Of a stretch of DNA of 64,000 bases, positions 38,977 through 48,193 are shown in pieces. The position numbers and the translations under genes were made by a program. The notes under the pieces are model-generated. The model did no database searches, was not told the DNA's origin, and saw only the letters and a program-made list of their open reading frames with translations. Numbering within the stretch: the stretch's first letter is position 1; every line of letters begins with the position of its first letter. This DNA is from Nocardia fluminea (GTDB taxonomy: Bacteria; Actinomycetota; Actinomycetes; Mycobacteriales; Mycobacteriaceae): the NCBI RefSeq assembly GCF_002846365.1, contig NZ_PJMW01000002.1, positions 1,364,001-1,428,000 of the forward strand, given 5' to 3'.

Positions 38977-39326
38977 TGGCCATCACCCTGGCGAACATCA
39001 CCATGGACTGCCACAACGCCACCGCCCAGGCCGAGTTCTACGCGCAACTGCTCGACGTCCCCGTCGACCCGGAGGCCTCGCAGTTCTTCGCCACCGTCGG
39101 CAAATCCGCCGGCCTCGCCCCGATCCTGATGTTCATCCAGGTCCCGGACAAGACGCCCGGCAAGAACGTGGTTCATCTGGACTTCCACACCGCCGAGTGG
39201 GCGGAGTACATCGAGCGGGCGATCAGCCTGGGCGGCAAGCACGTCGGCGACTTCGACGAGTACGGCATCCAGTGGACCACCCTCGCCGACCCCGAAGGAA
39301 ACCTCTTCGACATCGGCAAGGACTGA
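38976..39326 (+). CDS. VOC (glyoxalase/bleomycin-resistance fold) protein
   Basis: The protein has 116 residues. It is a single paired beta-alpha-beta VOC unit: LANITMDCHNATAQAEFYAQ start, VVHLDFHT metal-ligand strand and WTTLADPEGNLFDI ending with the Glu/Asp-type final ligand region. GGAG precedes ATG 38976, which overlaps the merR stop. Members sequester or modify toxic small molecules; specific substrate unknown. Confidence 0.85.
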   Translation: MAITLANITMDCHNATAQAEFYAQLLDVPVDPEASQFFATVGKSAGLAPILMFIQVPDKTPGKNVVHLDFHTAEWAEYIERAISLGGKHVGDFDEYGIQWTTLADPEGNLFDIGKD

Positions 39327-39346
39327 CCCACTGCGGTGAACTGAGC

Positions 39347-39781
39347 TCAGGCCAGTTCGCGCGAGAGGTTGCCCAGCACCTCGGCCTGGATCTTCTTCAG
39401 GCCGAGCGGGGCGAAGATGCCCTCGAAGATGCCCGAGATGCCGCCCGCGCCCTTCCAGGTGGTCTCCACGGTGACCATCGAACCGGTGCCGTCGGGGGTG
39501 ATGGTCCAGGTGTTGACCATGGTGGAGTTGGCGTCGCGCTCGGTGAGGACCGAGTCCGCCACCGTCACGGTCGCGCGCACGTTGCGTGAGCGCTTCTCGG
39601 TGGCCTGCAGCGTCCACTCCACCACGGTGCCCGCGCCGTTGCCGCCTTCGACGACTTTGTAGTCGCGGTAGTGCGAGGAAAGAATGCGCGGCCGGATCGT
39701 CTCGTAATCGCCGATCGCTGCGAGCGTGCGCTGCGGATCCGCGGCGACGACGATCGAACTGCTGGCGCTGACCTGTCCCAC
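39347..39781 (-). CDS. SRPBCC family protein (Rv3718c-like)
   Basis: The protein has 144 residues. GTG 39781 has AAGGAG six bases upstream. It opens VSASSSIVVAADPQRTLAAI and ends with an amphipathic helix (LGLKKIQAEVLGNLSRELA), both usual for START/SRPBCC lipid-binding folds. Its place directly before the bfaA/bfaB pair matches mycobacterial gene order (Rv3718c-Rv3720 as recalled), which suggests a role linked to that lipid pathway. It is transcribed away from bfaA. Confidence 0.82.
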   Translation of the reverse strand: MGQVSASSSIVVAADPQRTLAAIGDYETIRPRILSSHYRDYKVVEGGNGAGTVVEWTLQATEKRSRNVRATVTVADSVLTERDANSTMVNTWTITPDGTGSMVTVETTWKGAGGISGIFEGIFAPLGLKKIQAEVLGNLSRELA

Positions 39782-39960
39782 TGTTGACTCCTTGCTGGGG
39801 GTGTGGCGATATCTCGACCGAGTTACATCCTGCCCTGTCCCCCACCGCTTCACCCGACCAGGTTGGGGCGGTGCGGGAACATGTGCGTGACTTTTCGCCG
39901 CGGCGCGCAAGTATCCGGTGGCCCGGCGGACCTGGTCGTACTAGCGTCAAAGGGGTGGCA

Positions 39961-41403
39961 GTGAGTCTTTTGGGTAGGGCTGGTCACGAACCGGCCACAC
40001 GCGAGTCCGGATATGCCGCGCACCGAGCGGGAGTCGAGCGACTGCTGGAAAGCTATCGCGCCATCCCGCCCGGTGCCGTCGTCCGGCTGGCGAAGAAGAC
40101 ATCGAACTTGTTCCGGGCCAGGGCGGCACCGACCGCGCCCGGCCTCGACGTGTCCGGCCTGGGGCGGGTGATCGCGGTGGACCCTCGAGCCCGCACGGCC
40201 GACGTCGCGGGCATGACCACCTACGAGGACCTGGTGGCGGCCGCCCTCCCCTACGGGCTGGCGCCGCTGGTGGTGCCCCAGCTCAAGACCATCACCCTGG
40301 GCGGAGCGGTAACCGGACTCGGCATCGAATCCACCTCGTTCCGCAACGGTCTACCCCACGAATCCGTCCTGGAAATGGACATTTTGACCGGGACAGGGGA
40401 GATCGTCACCGCGACACCCACCGGCGAGCACGCCGACCTGTTCCACGGTTTCCCCAATTCCTACGGCACGCTCGGGTACTCCGTCCGGCTGAAGATCGAA
40501 CTCGAACCCGTGCTGCCGTTCGTGGAATTGCGGCACGTACGCTTCCACGACCTGCGCGAACTGGAAGCCGCCCTCGATCGGATCGTCATCGACCAGCGTT
40601 TCGAGGACGAAGCGGTCGACTACATCGACGGTGTGGTGTTCAGCGCGAACGAGAGTTACCTGACGCTGGGCCGCCAGACCGACGAGCCCGGCCCGGTCAG
40701 CGACTACACCGGGATGGACATCTTCTACCGCTCACTGCAACACGCCGATGGCGTGATCAGGGACCGGCTGACGATCCACGACTACCTGTGGCGCTGGGAC
40801 ACCGACTGGTTCTGGTGCTCGCGCGCGTTCGGCGCGCAGAACCCGAAGATCCGCAGATTCTGGCCGAAGTCGCGCCGGCGCAGCAGTTTCTACTGGAAAC
40901 TGGTCGCGCTCGATCGCAAATACCACATCGACGACCGCAGGCAGGCCCGCAAGGGCAACCCGCCGCAGGAGCGCGTCGTGCAGGACATCGAGGTACCGGT
41001 GGGGCACACCGCCGACTTCGTCGAATGGTTCCTGCGGGAAATACCCATCGAGCCGATCTGGTTGTGCCCATTGCGCTTGCGTGCGCTCGACGACGCGCCG
41101 GCGACGGACGGTGCGCGTCCGTGGCCGCTGTACCCGCTCGAGCCACAGCGCACCTACGTCAATGTCGGATTCTGGTCGGCGGTGCCGGCCGAGCGAGGTC
41201 AACCGGAAGGGGCGGCCAACCGCGCCATCGAGAAGATCGTGTCCGCGTTCGACGGACACAAGTCGCTCTACTCGGACTCCTACTACGACGAGGCCGAGTT
41301 CGCCGAGCTCTACGGTGGCGACACCTACACCGAACTGAAAACCCGTTACGACCCGGACCAACGGCTGCTGAATCTGTATTCGAAGGCGGTGCAACGTAAG
41401 TGA
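39961..41403 (+). CDS. bfaA: FAD-binding oxidoreductase of tuberculostearic acid synthesis (BfaA/TmsA-like)
   Basis: The protein has 480 residues. The FAD-binding type-4 (PCMH) domain covers about residues 30-220 (LGRVIAVDPRARTADVAGMT, then VPQLKTITLGGAVTGLGIES, HESVLEMDILTGTGEIV), followed by a C-terminal lipid-substrate region. In mycobacteria and other actinobacteria this protein reduces the 10-methylene fatty acyl intermediate made by the neighbouring methyltransferase to 10-methylstearate. The stop overlaps bfaB (GTGA). GTG 39961 is chosen with AAAGGGG upstream; GTG 39955 is also possible. A -10 candidate is TACTAG at 39939-39944. Confidence 0.8.
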   Translation: MSLLGRAGHEPATRESGYAAHRAGVERLLESYRAIPPGAVVRLAKKTSNLFRARAAPTAPGLDVSGLGRVIAVDPRARTADVAGMTTYEDLVAAALPYGLAPLVVPQLKTITLGGAVTGLGIESTSFRNGLPHESVLEMDILTGTGEIVTATPTGEHADLFHGFPNSYGTLGYSVRLKIELEPVLPFVELRHVRFHDLRELEAALDRIVIDQRFEDEAVDYIDGVVFSANESYLTLGRQTDEPGPVSDYTGMDIFYRSLQHADGVIRDRLTIHDYLWRWDTDWFWCSRAFGAQNPKIRRFWPKSRRRSSFYWKLVALDRKYHIDDRRQARKGNPPQERVVQDIEVPVGHTADFVEWFLREIPIEPIWLCPLRLRALDDAPATDGARPWPLYPLEPQRTYVNVGFWSAVPAERGQPEGAANRAIEKIVSAFDGHKSLYSDSYYDEAEFAELYGGDTYTELKTRYDPDQRLLNLYSKAVQRK

Positions 41404-42716
41404 CGACATTCAAGGATCGATCCGAGGTATTGGCAGAGCTGGGGACCCGGCTCAACATCGCCGAGGTCGTCGAGAGCCTCGTGGACGGCGAGATCCCCGT
41501 CCGCCTGATCGCCTACGACGGCAGCGCGACGGGCCCGGAGAACGCGCCCTACAAACTCGAGATCAAGACCCCACGCGGCATCAACTACCTGGCAGGCGCC
41601 CCTGGCGACCTCGGCATGGCGCGGGCCTACATCGCCGGCGACATGATCGCCGAGGGGGTGCATCCCGGCGACCCGTACGACATCTTGAAAGCCATGCAGG
41701 ACATGAAGTTCCATCGTCCTTCGGCGTTATCGCTGGTCACCATCGCCCGCTCGCTGGGGTGGGAGCGGCTCAAGCCGATCGCACCGCCGCCGCAGGAAAC
41801 GCTGCCGCGCTGGCGCCGGATCGCGCTGGAGGGCTTGCGCCACTCCAAGACTCGCGACGCCGAGGCGATCCACCATCACTACGACGTCTCCAACAAGTTC
41901 TACGAGTACGTCCTCGGTCCGTCGATGACCTACACCTGCGCGGTGTACGGCGAACAGGACTGGACGCTCGAGCAGGCACAGGAGAACAAGTACCGGCTGA
42001 TCTTCGACAAGCTGCGCCTGAAGGAAGGCGACCGGCTGCTCGACATCGGTTGTGGCTGGGGCGGCATGGTCCGCTACGCGGCACGTCGCGGCGTGAAGGT
42101 GATCGGGGCGACGTTGTCGGCCGAACAGGCGGCCTGGGCCCAGCAGAAGATCGCCGAGGAAGGGCTCGGCGAGCTCGCCGAGGTCAGGCACAGCGACTAC
42201 CGCGACATCCCCGAGGGTGAGTTCGACGCGGTCTCCTCGATCGGCCTCACCGAGCACATCGGTGTGCACAACTACCCGTTCTACTTCGGCTACATCAAGG
42301 ACAAGCTGCGGGTGGGCGGCCTGTTCCTCAACCACTGCATCACCCGCCACGACAACACCCGCACCACCAAGGCGGGCGACTTCATCGACCGCTACGTGTT
42401 CCCCGACGGGGAGCTGATCGGTTCCGGCCGCATCATCTCCGATATCCAGAACGTCGGCCTCGAGGTGCTGCACGAGGAGAATCTGCGCGAGCACTACGCG
42501 CTGACGCTGCACGAGTGGTGCAAGAACCTGGTCGCCAACTGGGACGCGGCCGTCGCCGAGGTCGGCGAGGGCACCGCGAAGGTGTGGGGCCTGTACATGG
42601 CGGGCTGCCGGCTCGGCTTCCAGCGCAACGTGATCCAGCTGCACCATGTGCTCGGCGTGAAACTCGATGCGAACGGCGCCTGGGATGTGCCGTTGCGCCC
42701 GTGGTGGCAGCCGTAG
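41400..42716 (+). CDS. bfaB: SAM-dependent fatty acyl methyltransferase (BfaB/TmsB-like, CFA synthase family)
   Basis: The protein has 438 residues. The N-terminal domain (~1-140) is followed by a class I methyltransferase domain with AEAIHHHYDVSNKFYEYVLG, the SAM motif LLDIGCGWGGMVRYAARRG and the EHIG segment (LTEHIGVHNYP) of cyclopropane-fatty-acid synthases. Paired with BfaA it would methylate oleoyl phospholipid at C10, the first step to tuberculostearic acid. GTG 41400 overlaps the bfaA stop by 4 bases. A hairpin terminator follows. Confidence 0.85.
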   Translation: MTTFKDRSEVLAELGTRLNIAEVVESLVDGEIPVRLIAYDGSATGPENAPYKLEIKTPRGINYLAGAPGDLGMARAYIAGDMIAEGVHPGDPYDILKAMQDMKFHRPSALSLVTIARSLGWERLKPIAPPPQETLPRWRRIALEGLRHSKTRDAEAIHHHYDVSNKFYEYVLGPSMTYTCAVYGEQDWTLEQAQENKYRLIFDKLRLKEGDRLLDIGCGWGGMVRYAARRGVKVIGATLSAEQAAWAQQKIAEEGLGELAEVRHSDYRDIPEGEFDAVSSIGLTEHIGVHNYPFYFGYIKDKLRVGGLFLNHCITRHDNTRTTKAGDFIDRYVFPDGELIGSGRIISDIQNVGLEVLHEENLREHYALTLHEWCKNLVANWDAAVAEVGEGTAKVWGLYMAGCRLGFQRNVIQLHHVLGVKLDANGAWDVPLRPWWQP

Positions 42717-42726
42717 TTCGCTGATC

Positions 42727-42748
42727 GCGGCCCGGGCGACCGGGCCGC
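42727..42748. terminator. Bidirectional hairpin terminator
   Basis: Perfect 9-bp stem GCGGCCCGG/CCGGGCCGC with a 4-base loop, between convergent bfaB and the pknK-like gene. Confidence 0.8.
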
Positions 42749-42749
42749 G

Positions 42750-45700
42750 TCAGGCGAGGAGTTCGTCGAGGAAGTGACCGGGCAGCTCACGCAGGATCGG
42801 GTGGTCGTGCCCGTCATGGGATTGCGTGCGCAGCACATGGAGCAGGCCGACCACCCCGGGCCCCGCGTCCAGCAGCGGCCTGGTCCAGCCCAGTTCGGCG
42901 CAGGTGCGCAGGACCGGCAGCACCAGCCCGGTCGCCTCCCCGACCCAGCCCGCCGACGCGAGGCATTCCGCGAGCAGCAACGTCGCGTCCAATTCCGCAC
43001 GGGGACGTCGTTGTTCGAGCGTTTTCGCGTAGATCACCCTGGCGTGGCGGGCAGCGCGATCATCGGCGCGCAGCCGCTGTTCGGCCAGCAGCACGCGGAT
43101 ATCGGCGATGGCACGCGCCTCGGTGATCAGCGCGGCGGCGCCCTTCTTACGCCGGGCGCCGTTGCCGGAGCTGTCGGGGACGAAGGTGTCTTCCCCGGCG
43201 GGGAATCCGAGCCGGGACCGCTCGGCCCGCACATGCGCGTCCAAGCGAGCCAAGCCGTTCTCCCCGGCCACTCGCGAGCCTTCGTCGAGGCGGGCCGAGG
43301 CGGTGTACTGATCGCCGAGTGCCGCCTTCACTCTGGCCCCGATCACGAAGGTCGCGATCAGGAAGTCGACGGGACCGACCCGGGTGACCAGCTGGTGGCT
43401 CTCGTCGAGGAGCCGGTCGGCCAGCGCCAGATCGCCACGGCGGTACGCCACTTCGCCGAGCAGGGCGGCCGCGATCCGCGCGGCGTCCGAGCGCGGCCCG
43501 GCCATGGTCCGCGCGGCCTCGTACGCCTGCTCGAAAGAGGTGGTAGCAGCGCCGATTTCGAGTTGCTCGTACGCGGCGTCGCCGAGCGCGCACAGCCCGA
43601 AGACCGGCCCGAGCGGGTCCTTCGACTGGGTGTGATAGTCGGCAGCCCAGTCCTGTAGCCCGGTCACCGCGTCGAAGTCGAATTCGCACAACCGAACGAA
43701 CGACATCAGGTTGGCGGCGGTCGACACCGTCCAGGCGGGCAGGTCGCCGGGTTCGGCCAGGATGGGGGCCAGGCTGTCGGCCACCTCGGCGATGTCATCG
43801 TGCGCTACCCGATCGGCAGCGTCCAGCACCGTTGCCACACATCGCTGTTCGGTCAGCTCCGGCTCGCCGGGCGCGCTGCGGGCCAGCAGGTTCGAAAGCC
43901 GCCCGAGCGCGCTGCGGGCCGTCCCGGTCTGCTGCATGTTCATGTTCGCCCTGGCCACCGCCATCAACAGCTTCGACCGTGAGGTCACCTGCTGCACAGG
44001 CAGTTTCGAGACGCTACCGAGCAGGGTGCCGAGCCGGGAGCCGTCGATCAGATCCATGCCGCCGCTCTCGAGCAGGTCGGCGGCGAGTTTGAGATCGGTC
44101 GCGGCCAGCGCGTGGTCCACCGATTTGCGCAGCAGCTGATGCTCGGCGTACCAGCGAGCGGCCCTGCGGTGCAGCACTTTCGAACGTCCGGGATGTTCGC
44201 GGTCGAGCCGGGCGCGCAGATGCTCGGCGAACAGCGGTTGCATGCGGTACCACTCCGGATCGTGCTGGATCCGATGCAGGAAGAGCTCACGCTGCTCGGC
44301 TTGCTCGAGCATCGCGGCACCATCGGGGACGTCGGCGAGCAGCCCGGCCAGGGACCCGTTCACCCGCTCGACCACCGAGATGGCCATCAGGAACTCCAGT
44401 TGCTCGGGCGCCAGCGCGTCGAGCACGTTCTCGGCCAGGTACTCCCGCATCCCGTGCCCGCCCTCGGCGAGCGAGGCGAGCAGCTGGGTCGGGTCGGCCT
44501 TACCGCGCAGTGTGAGGCTCACCAGCTGGATCGCGGCGGGCCAGCCGTCGGTCGCGACATGGATCTGCTCGATCTGCTCGTCGGTGAGCACGAACCCGTT
44601 GCGCTCCACCAGGATCTGACGGGTCTCGGATTCGGTGAGCCGCAGCGCGGCAGCGTCGAGTTCGACGAGTTCGTCGCGTACCCGCAGCCTGCTGATCGGC
44701 AAGCCGGACTGATCGCGGCTGGTGATGACGAACCGCACGTGGTGGCAGCCGTTGTCGAGCAGCGTCGCCATCGCGCGTTGCACGCCGGGATCGCGCACCC
44801 GGTGCCAGTCGTCCACCACCACGACCACCGGTCGCCCGCTCGCGTGGATCTCATCGATCAGGGTCGCGATCACATAGGCGACCGCGTCGGCGGGACGCTC
44901 CTCCAGCACCTGCTCCAGCCCCGCGCCGACATCGGGGCGCACCCGGCGGATGGCCTGGATGAGGTGGGCGAGGAACCAGATCTCGCTGTCGTCGTCCTGG
45001 TCGACGCCCAGCCACGCCACCGGGATGTCACGGGTGGTCAGGTAGCCACGCCACTGGGTGGCGATGGTGCTCTTGCCGAAACCGGCGGGTGCGTGGATCA
45101 GGGCGAGCCTGCGCGCGCCGCCCTCCCGGAGCACGTCGAGCAGGCGCTGACGCGGGAAGGGTTCGCGCGCGGGCGTGGGCGGGCGGAACTTGGTGGCCGC
45201 GGTCGGCGGGAAGGTGCCGGTCGTCGAGCCCGACATCGGTACCGAGGCGCCCGCGGGCTGCAGGGTCAGCGGCCAGCTGCGGCGACCGGTGACCGACTTC
45301 AGGGTCTCCGGGGTGTCGTCGGTGGTCTCCTCGGAGTTGAGCAATGCCATCTCGTCGGGCATCTGGCCGTGCGCGCGCTGGACTTCGCGCAGTAGTTCGC
45401 CGAACTCGTAGGCCGAGGCCGGGCGGTCTTCGGGCTCGGGCGACATGGCCCGTTCGATCACTGCCGCCACGTCGCCGGGAATGTCCTGGGCGCGCAGGTC
45501 GGGAACGTGCTGGGTGGTGATCCGCAGAAATTGCGCGACCACCTTCTCTCCCGCCTGACGTTCGAACGCGGCGTGGCCGGTCAGCAGGGCGAACAGGGTC
45601 GCGCCGAGTCCGTAGACATCCGACCGCACGGTCGGTTCGCTGCCCTTGAGCACTTCCGGTGCGGTGAACGCGGGCGAGCCGGTGATCAAACTGCTCGATG

Positions 45701-46289
45701 TCTGGAAACCGCCCGGGATGCGGGCGATGCCGAAGTCGGTGAGTTGCGGTTCGCCGTAGCCGCTGATCAGCACGTTCGCCGGTTTCACATCGCGATGCAG
45801 AATGCCCGCCCGGTGCGCGGACTCGATCGCCGCGGCCAGCTTCACCCCGGCCCGCAAGGTATCCGACCAGGTCAGCGGGCCGCGATCGTGAATGAGACGT
45901 TCCAGCGAGCCGCGCGAGCAGTACGGCATCACGATCAGCGGCAGCCCGGTCTCGGTCACATCGACCTGCAGGATGTCGACGATATTGGGGTGCCCGGACA
46001 GCCTGCCCATCGCCTGTTCCTCGCGCAGGAACCGTTCCCTGCTCTCCACATCGATCTCCGAGGACAGCACCTTCACCGCGACCACGCGATCCAGCGCAGG
46101 CTGCAATGCCCGGTACACCACGCCGAATCCGCCGCGCCCGATCTCCTTGGCCCCCGTGAGTCCCATGGCGTCGAGTTCGGCGATGACGGCCTCGTCGGGC
46201 ACCCCCGGCGCCACCGTCCGCTGCGTATTCAGCCCCACCTGCGCCGCCTCGGCCGGCCCGCGCTGCATACGCGTGTGCTCCGGATCCAT
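42750..46289 (-). CDS. pknK: PknK-like Ser/Thr kinase fused to STAND/MalT-type ATPase regulator
   Basis: The protein has 1179 residues and no membrane segment. The N-terminal Hanks-type kinase has a Gly-rich loop GRGGFGVVY (51-59), Lys73, HRDVKPAN (165-172), DFG (185-187) and an activation loop with Thr/Ser (TSSSLITGSPAFTAPE). The STAND NTPase begins near residue 365 with Walker A HAPAGFGKST (Lys406) and Walker B VVVVVDDWH. The rest is helical TPR-like repeats. No clear LuxR-type DNA-binding domain is visible at the C-terminus. It is close in plan to M. tuberculosis PknK (Rv3080c, ~1110 residues). ATG 46289 has AGAGGTGG upstream. A palindrome overlaps its promoter. Confidence 0.85.
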   Translation of the reverse strand: MDPEHTRMQRGPAEAAQVGLNTQRTVAPGVPDEAVIAELDAMGLTGAKEIGRGGFGVVYRALQPALDRVVAVKVLSSEIDVESRERFLREEQAMGRLSGHPNIVDILQVDVTETGLPLIVMPYCSRGSLERLIHDRGPLTWSDTLRAGVKLAAAIESAHRAGILHRDVKPANVLISGYGEPQLTDFGIARIPGGFQTSSSLITGSPAFTAPEVLKGSEPTVRSDVYGLGATLFALLTGHAAFERQAGEKVVAQFLRITTQHVPDLRAQDIPGDVAAVIERAMSPEPEDRPASAYEFGELLREVQRAHGQMPDEMALLNSEETTDDTPETLKSVTGRRSWPLTLQPAGASVPMSGSTTGTFPPTAATKFRPPTPAREPFPRQRLLDVLREGGARRLALIHAPAGFGKSTIATQWRGYLTTRDIPVAWLGVDQDDDSEIWFLAHLIQAIRRVRPDVGAGLEQVLEERPADAVAYVIATLIDEIHASGRPVVVVVDDWHRVRDPGVQRAMATLLDNGCHHVRFVITSRDQSGLPISRLRVRDELVELDAAALRLTESETRQILVERNGFVLTDEQIEQIHVATDGWPAAIQLVSLTLRGKADPTQLLASLAEGGHGMREYLAENVLDALAPEQLEFLMAISVVERVNGSLAGLLADVPDGAAMLEQAEQRELFLHRIQHDPEWYRMQPLFAEHLRARLDREHPGRSKVLHRRAARWYAEHQLLRKSVDHALAATDLKLAADLLESGGMDLIDGSRLGTLLGSVSKLPVQQVTSRSKLLMAVARANMNMQQTGTARSALGRLSNLLARSAPGEPELTEQRCVATVLDAADRVAHDDIAEVADSLAPILAEPGDLPAWTVSTAANLMSFVRLCEFDFDAVTGLQDWAADYHTQSKDPLGPVFGLCALGDAAYEQLEIGAATTSFEQAYEAARTMAGPRSDAARIAAALLGEVAYRRGDLALADRLLDESHQLVTRVGPVDFLIATFVIGARVKAALGDQYTASARLDEGSRVAGENGLARLDAHVRAERSRLGFPAGEDTFVPDSSGNGARRKKGAAALITEARAIADIRVLLAEQRLRADDRAARHARVIYAKTLEQRRPRAELDATLLLAECLASAGWVGEATGLVLPVLRTCAELGWTRPLLDAGPGVVGLLHVLRTQSHDGHDHPILRELPGHFLDELLA

Positions 46290-46339
46290 GTGACCACCTC
46301 TCACCATCGGCGTCACCGGCGTTTCGGTCGGCGTGCGGG

Positions 46340-46370
46340 GATGTCATCGACATCACCGCACATATCCAAG
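46340..46370 (-). promoter_or_regulatory. pknK promoter with overlapping palindrome
   Basis: On the minus strand, TTGGAT (46365-46370) and TGACAT are 17 bases apart. GATGTC-N3-GACATC (46340-46354) is a perfect inverted repeat overlapping the -10. A repressor or autoregulatory site is inferred. Confidence 0.4.
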
Positions 46371-46441
46371 CTAGCGCGATCCGGCGTCTATCGGGTGGAG
46401 ATTCGACGCTGTGGCGGCAACGGTTGCCCGAAACCCGCGGT

Positions 46442-47527
46442 TCAGCGCACCGCGAGGGCGATCAACTGGGTGCGCTGTTCGGACGCGAAGTTGTTGTCCG
46501 CGACCAGCACCAACGTGCGCTCGCCCGACGGCAGGCGCGGACCCCAGGTCATTCCCTCGATGTTGTCGACGGCCTCGATCCCGAGGTCGGTGAGGTCGGC
46601 GACGAGCCGCTTGGCCACCGGGCGCGCACCCGCGATCGGCGCATCGAGCACAGTGGCCGCGGTCGTTGTGTCGACCTCGAAGATCCGCACCCGATTTCCC
46701 GCACCCTTGGCGAAAGCCCGTTCGACCACCAAAAGCCGGGTCGGATCGAAGGTGTCGTCGGCGAGGATCGCGGTCACGCCGTTGCTCGCCTGCCCGGCCG
46801 CCGGCCGCGACTCGGCGAACACCGGCTCCAGCGGGTACGCGTACTGCGCGAGCACCGGCCCGAACCTGGCTTGGACGGTGATCCGCGTCGTGGCCCCCGC
46901 CGTCGTGGTCGCGCCCGGCCCATCTTGGAGCAGCGGACCCTCCATCGCGGTCACGAACAACGCCCCACCGGCCGCGAACGTCGCTCCTTCGAGCGCCTGA
47001 TTCTGCCGTGGCCCCGAATCAGCGCGCATCCGTTCGTTTTCCGGAATCGGCAACTCCGCGACGAACCCGCCATCCGCGCGCGCCACCCGCACCGAAGGGT
47101 CGGCGAGCACCTCACCGGCCCGCTCGCCCTCCTGCGTCCAGAAGTAGTTCCCCGTCCACGGATCAACCCGAATGTCTTCGGGATCCACCGATTTCGGCGG
47201 ATACGCGACTCCGTCAGCCCGCAGCAGCGGCTTCGTCCCGGTGAAGCTCACCGGACCGATCCCGGCCTCCCCCAACGCAATTCGAGCCGTGTAAACGCGA
47301 GCGGGTCCCTTCTCCGATCGGTCATCGCTGATCAAGACGAATTCACCGGTGCCGGACAGATAGTCGATTCCCGACAGCCCGCCGACCACCGTCCCGCCGA
47401 ATTCGACATCGTGCCCCACGACCTGCTCCCCCAACACCCGCACACCGTCGACCGCGGCCCCCGCATCCGGCACCGCGCCCCCCGCGACGACAATTCCCAG
47501 CACGGCTGCAGCCACCCGACGTCCCAT
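46442..47527 (-). CDS. Secreted esterase-like activity of phytase family protein
   Basis: The protein has 361 residues. A signal peptide spans residues 1-25 (MGRRVAAAVLGIVVAGGAVP). The mature protein is a beta-propeller-like fold with the family segments GLSGIDYLSGTGEFVLISDD near the start and VDNIEGMTWGPRLPSGERTL, LVLVADNNF near the end. These belong to the phytase-like/esterase-like group (PF13449). Such proteins are exported and often Ca-binding, and true phytase activity is not assured. ATG 47527 is chosen for the signal peptide. Confidence 0.8.
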   Translation of the reverse strand: MGRRVAAAVLGIVVAGGAVPDAGAAVDGVRVLGEQVVGHDVEFGGTVVGGLSGIDYLSGTGEFVLISDDRSEKGPARVYTARIALGEAGIGPVSFTGTKPLLRADGVAYPPKSVDPEDIRVDPWTGNYFWTQEGERAGEVLADPSVRVARADGGFVAELPIPENERMRADSGPRQNQALEGATFAAGGALFVTAMEGPLLQDGPGATTTAGATTRITVQARFGPVLAQYAYPLEPVFAESRPAAGQASNGVTAILADDTFDPTRLLVVERAFAKGAGNRVRIFEVDTTTAATVLDAPIAGARPVAKRLVADLTDLGIEAVDNIEGMTWGPRLPSGERTLVLVADNNFASEQRTQLIALAVR

Positions 47528-47760
47528 GAACGACAAGCTATCCACCCCACCACACCCCCAGGTGAACACCACCCGAACTGTCGGTCGTCACGCCACCACC
47601 TCCCCGAAGCCGACGACGACGAAGTCCGAACCGGACGCTTGCGCCACGCCGCCGATCGGCGAAGACTTGAACTCTCGGTGGGCGCCGCCGTGGGCCGTGC
47701 TGGCCGCTGCTCGGTGGACCACGACATCACCGCTCATCACCCGAGCCGAAGTGAGATGTC

Positions 47761-48126
47761 ATGTCCACGCTGGTACGCATGAGTTTCGACGCGCCCGAGG
47801 AAACCCGGCCGTTCGAGCAGGGGAAGGGTCGCCTCGACCTGGTCAACGTCGAAAGCGGCCCGGTCGGCCGCGCGGTCTTCGAACCCGGTTGGCGGTGGAG
47901 TGAGCACGTGAAACCGATCGCGGGCACCGACAGCTGCCAGGCCGCGCACATCGGTTACTGCCTGTCAGGGCGGATCGTGGTGGCGATGGACGACGGCGAA
48001 GAGCTGGAATTCGGCCCTGGCGACGTCATGGTCGCCTCCCCCGGCCACGATGCGTGGGTCGTCGGCGACGAACCGTGCGTGGTGATCGACTGGCAGGGCT
48101 ACGCCGACTACGCCAAGCCCCGGTAA
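47761..48126 (+). CDS. Cupin domain protein
   Basis: The protein has 121 residues and is a single small cupin: FEPGWRWSEHVKPIAGTDSC (motif 1 region) and GDVMVASPGHDAWVVGDEPC (motif 2). His ligands are fewer than in the full consensus, so metal binding is uncertain. No partner gene is coupled to it; it is divergent from the phytase-like gene with a 233-base gap that shows no clear element. Role unknown. Confidence 0.8.
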   Translation: MSTLVRMSFDAPEETRPFEQGKGRLDLVNVESGPVGRAVFEPGWRWSEHVKPIAGTDSCQAAHIGYCLSGRIVVAMDDGEELEFGPGDVMVASPGHDAWVVGDEPCVVIDWQGYADYAKPR

Positions 48127-48134
48127 CGGCGAAC

Positions 48135-48161
48135 GCCCGCCACCTCCACGAGGTGACGGGC
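48135..48161. terminator. Bidirectional hairpin terminator
   Basis: A 12-bp stem with one mismatch (GCCCGCCACCTC with GAGGTGACGGGC) and a 3-base loop, between the convergent cupin gene and fadB. Confidence 0.7.
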
Positions 48162-48193
48162 GCCGACCCGGTGCGAAACCGGGAACTACCGAC

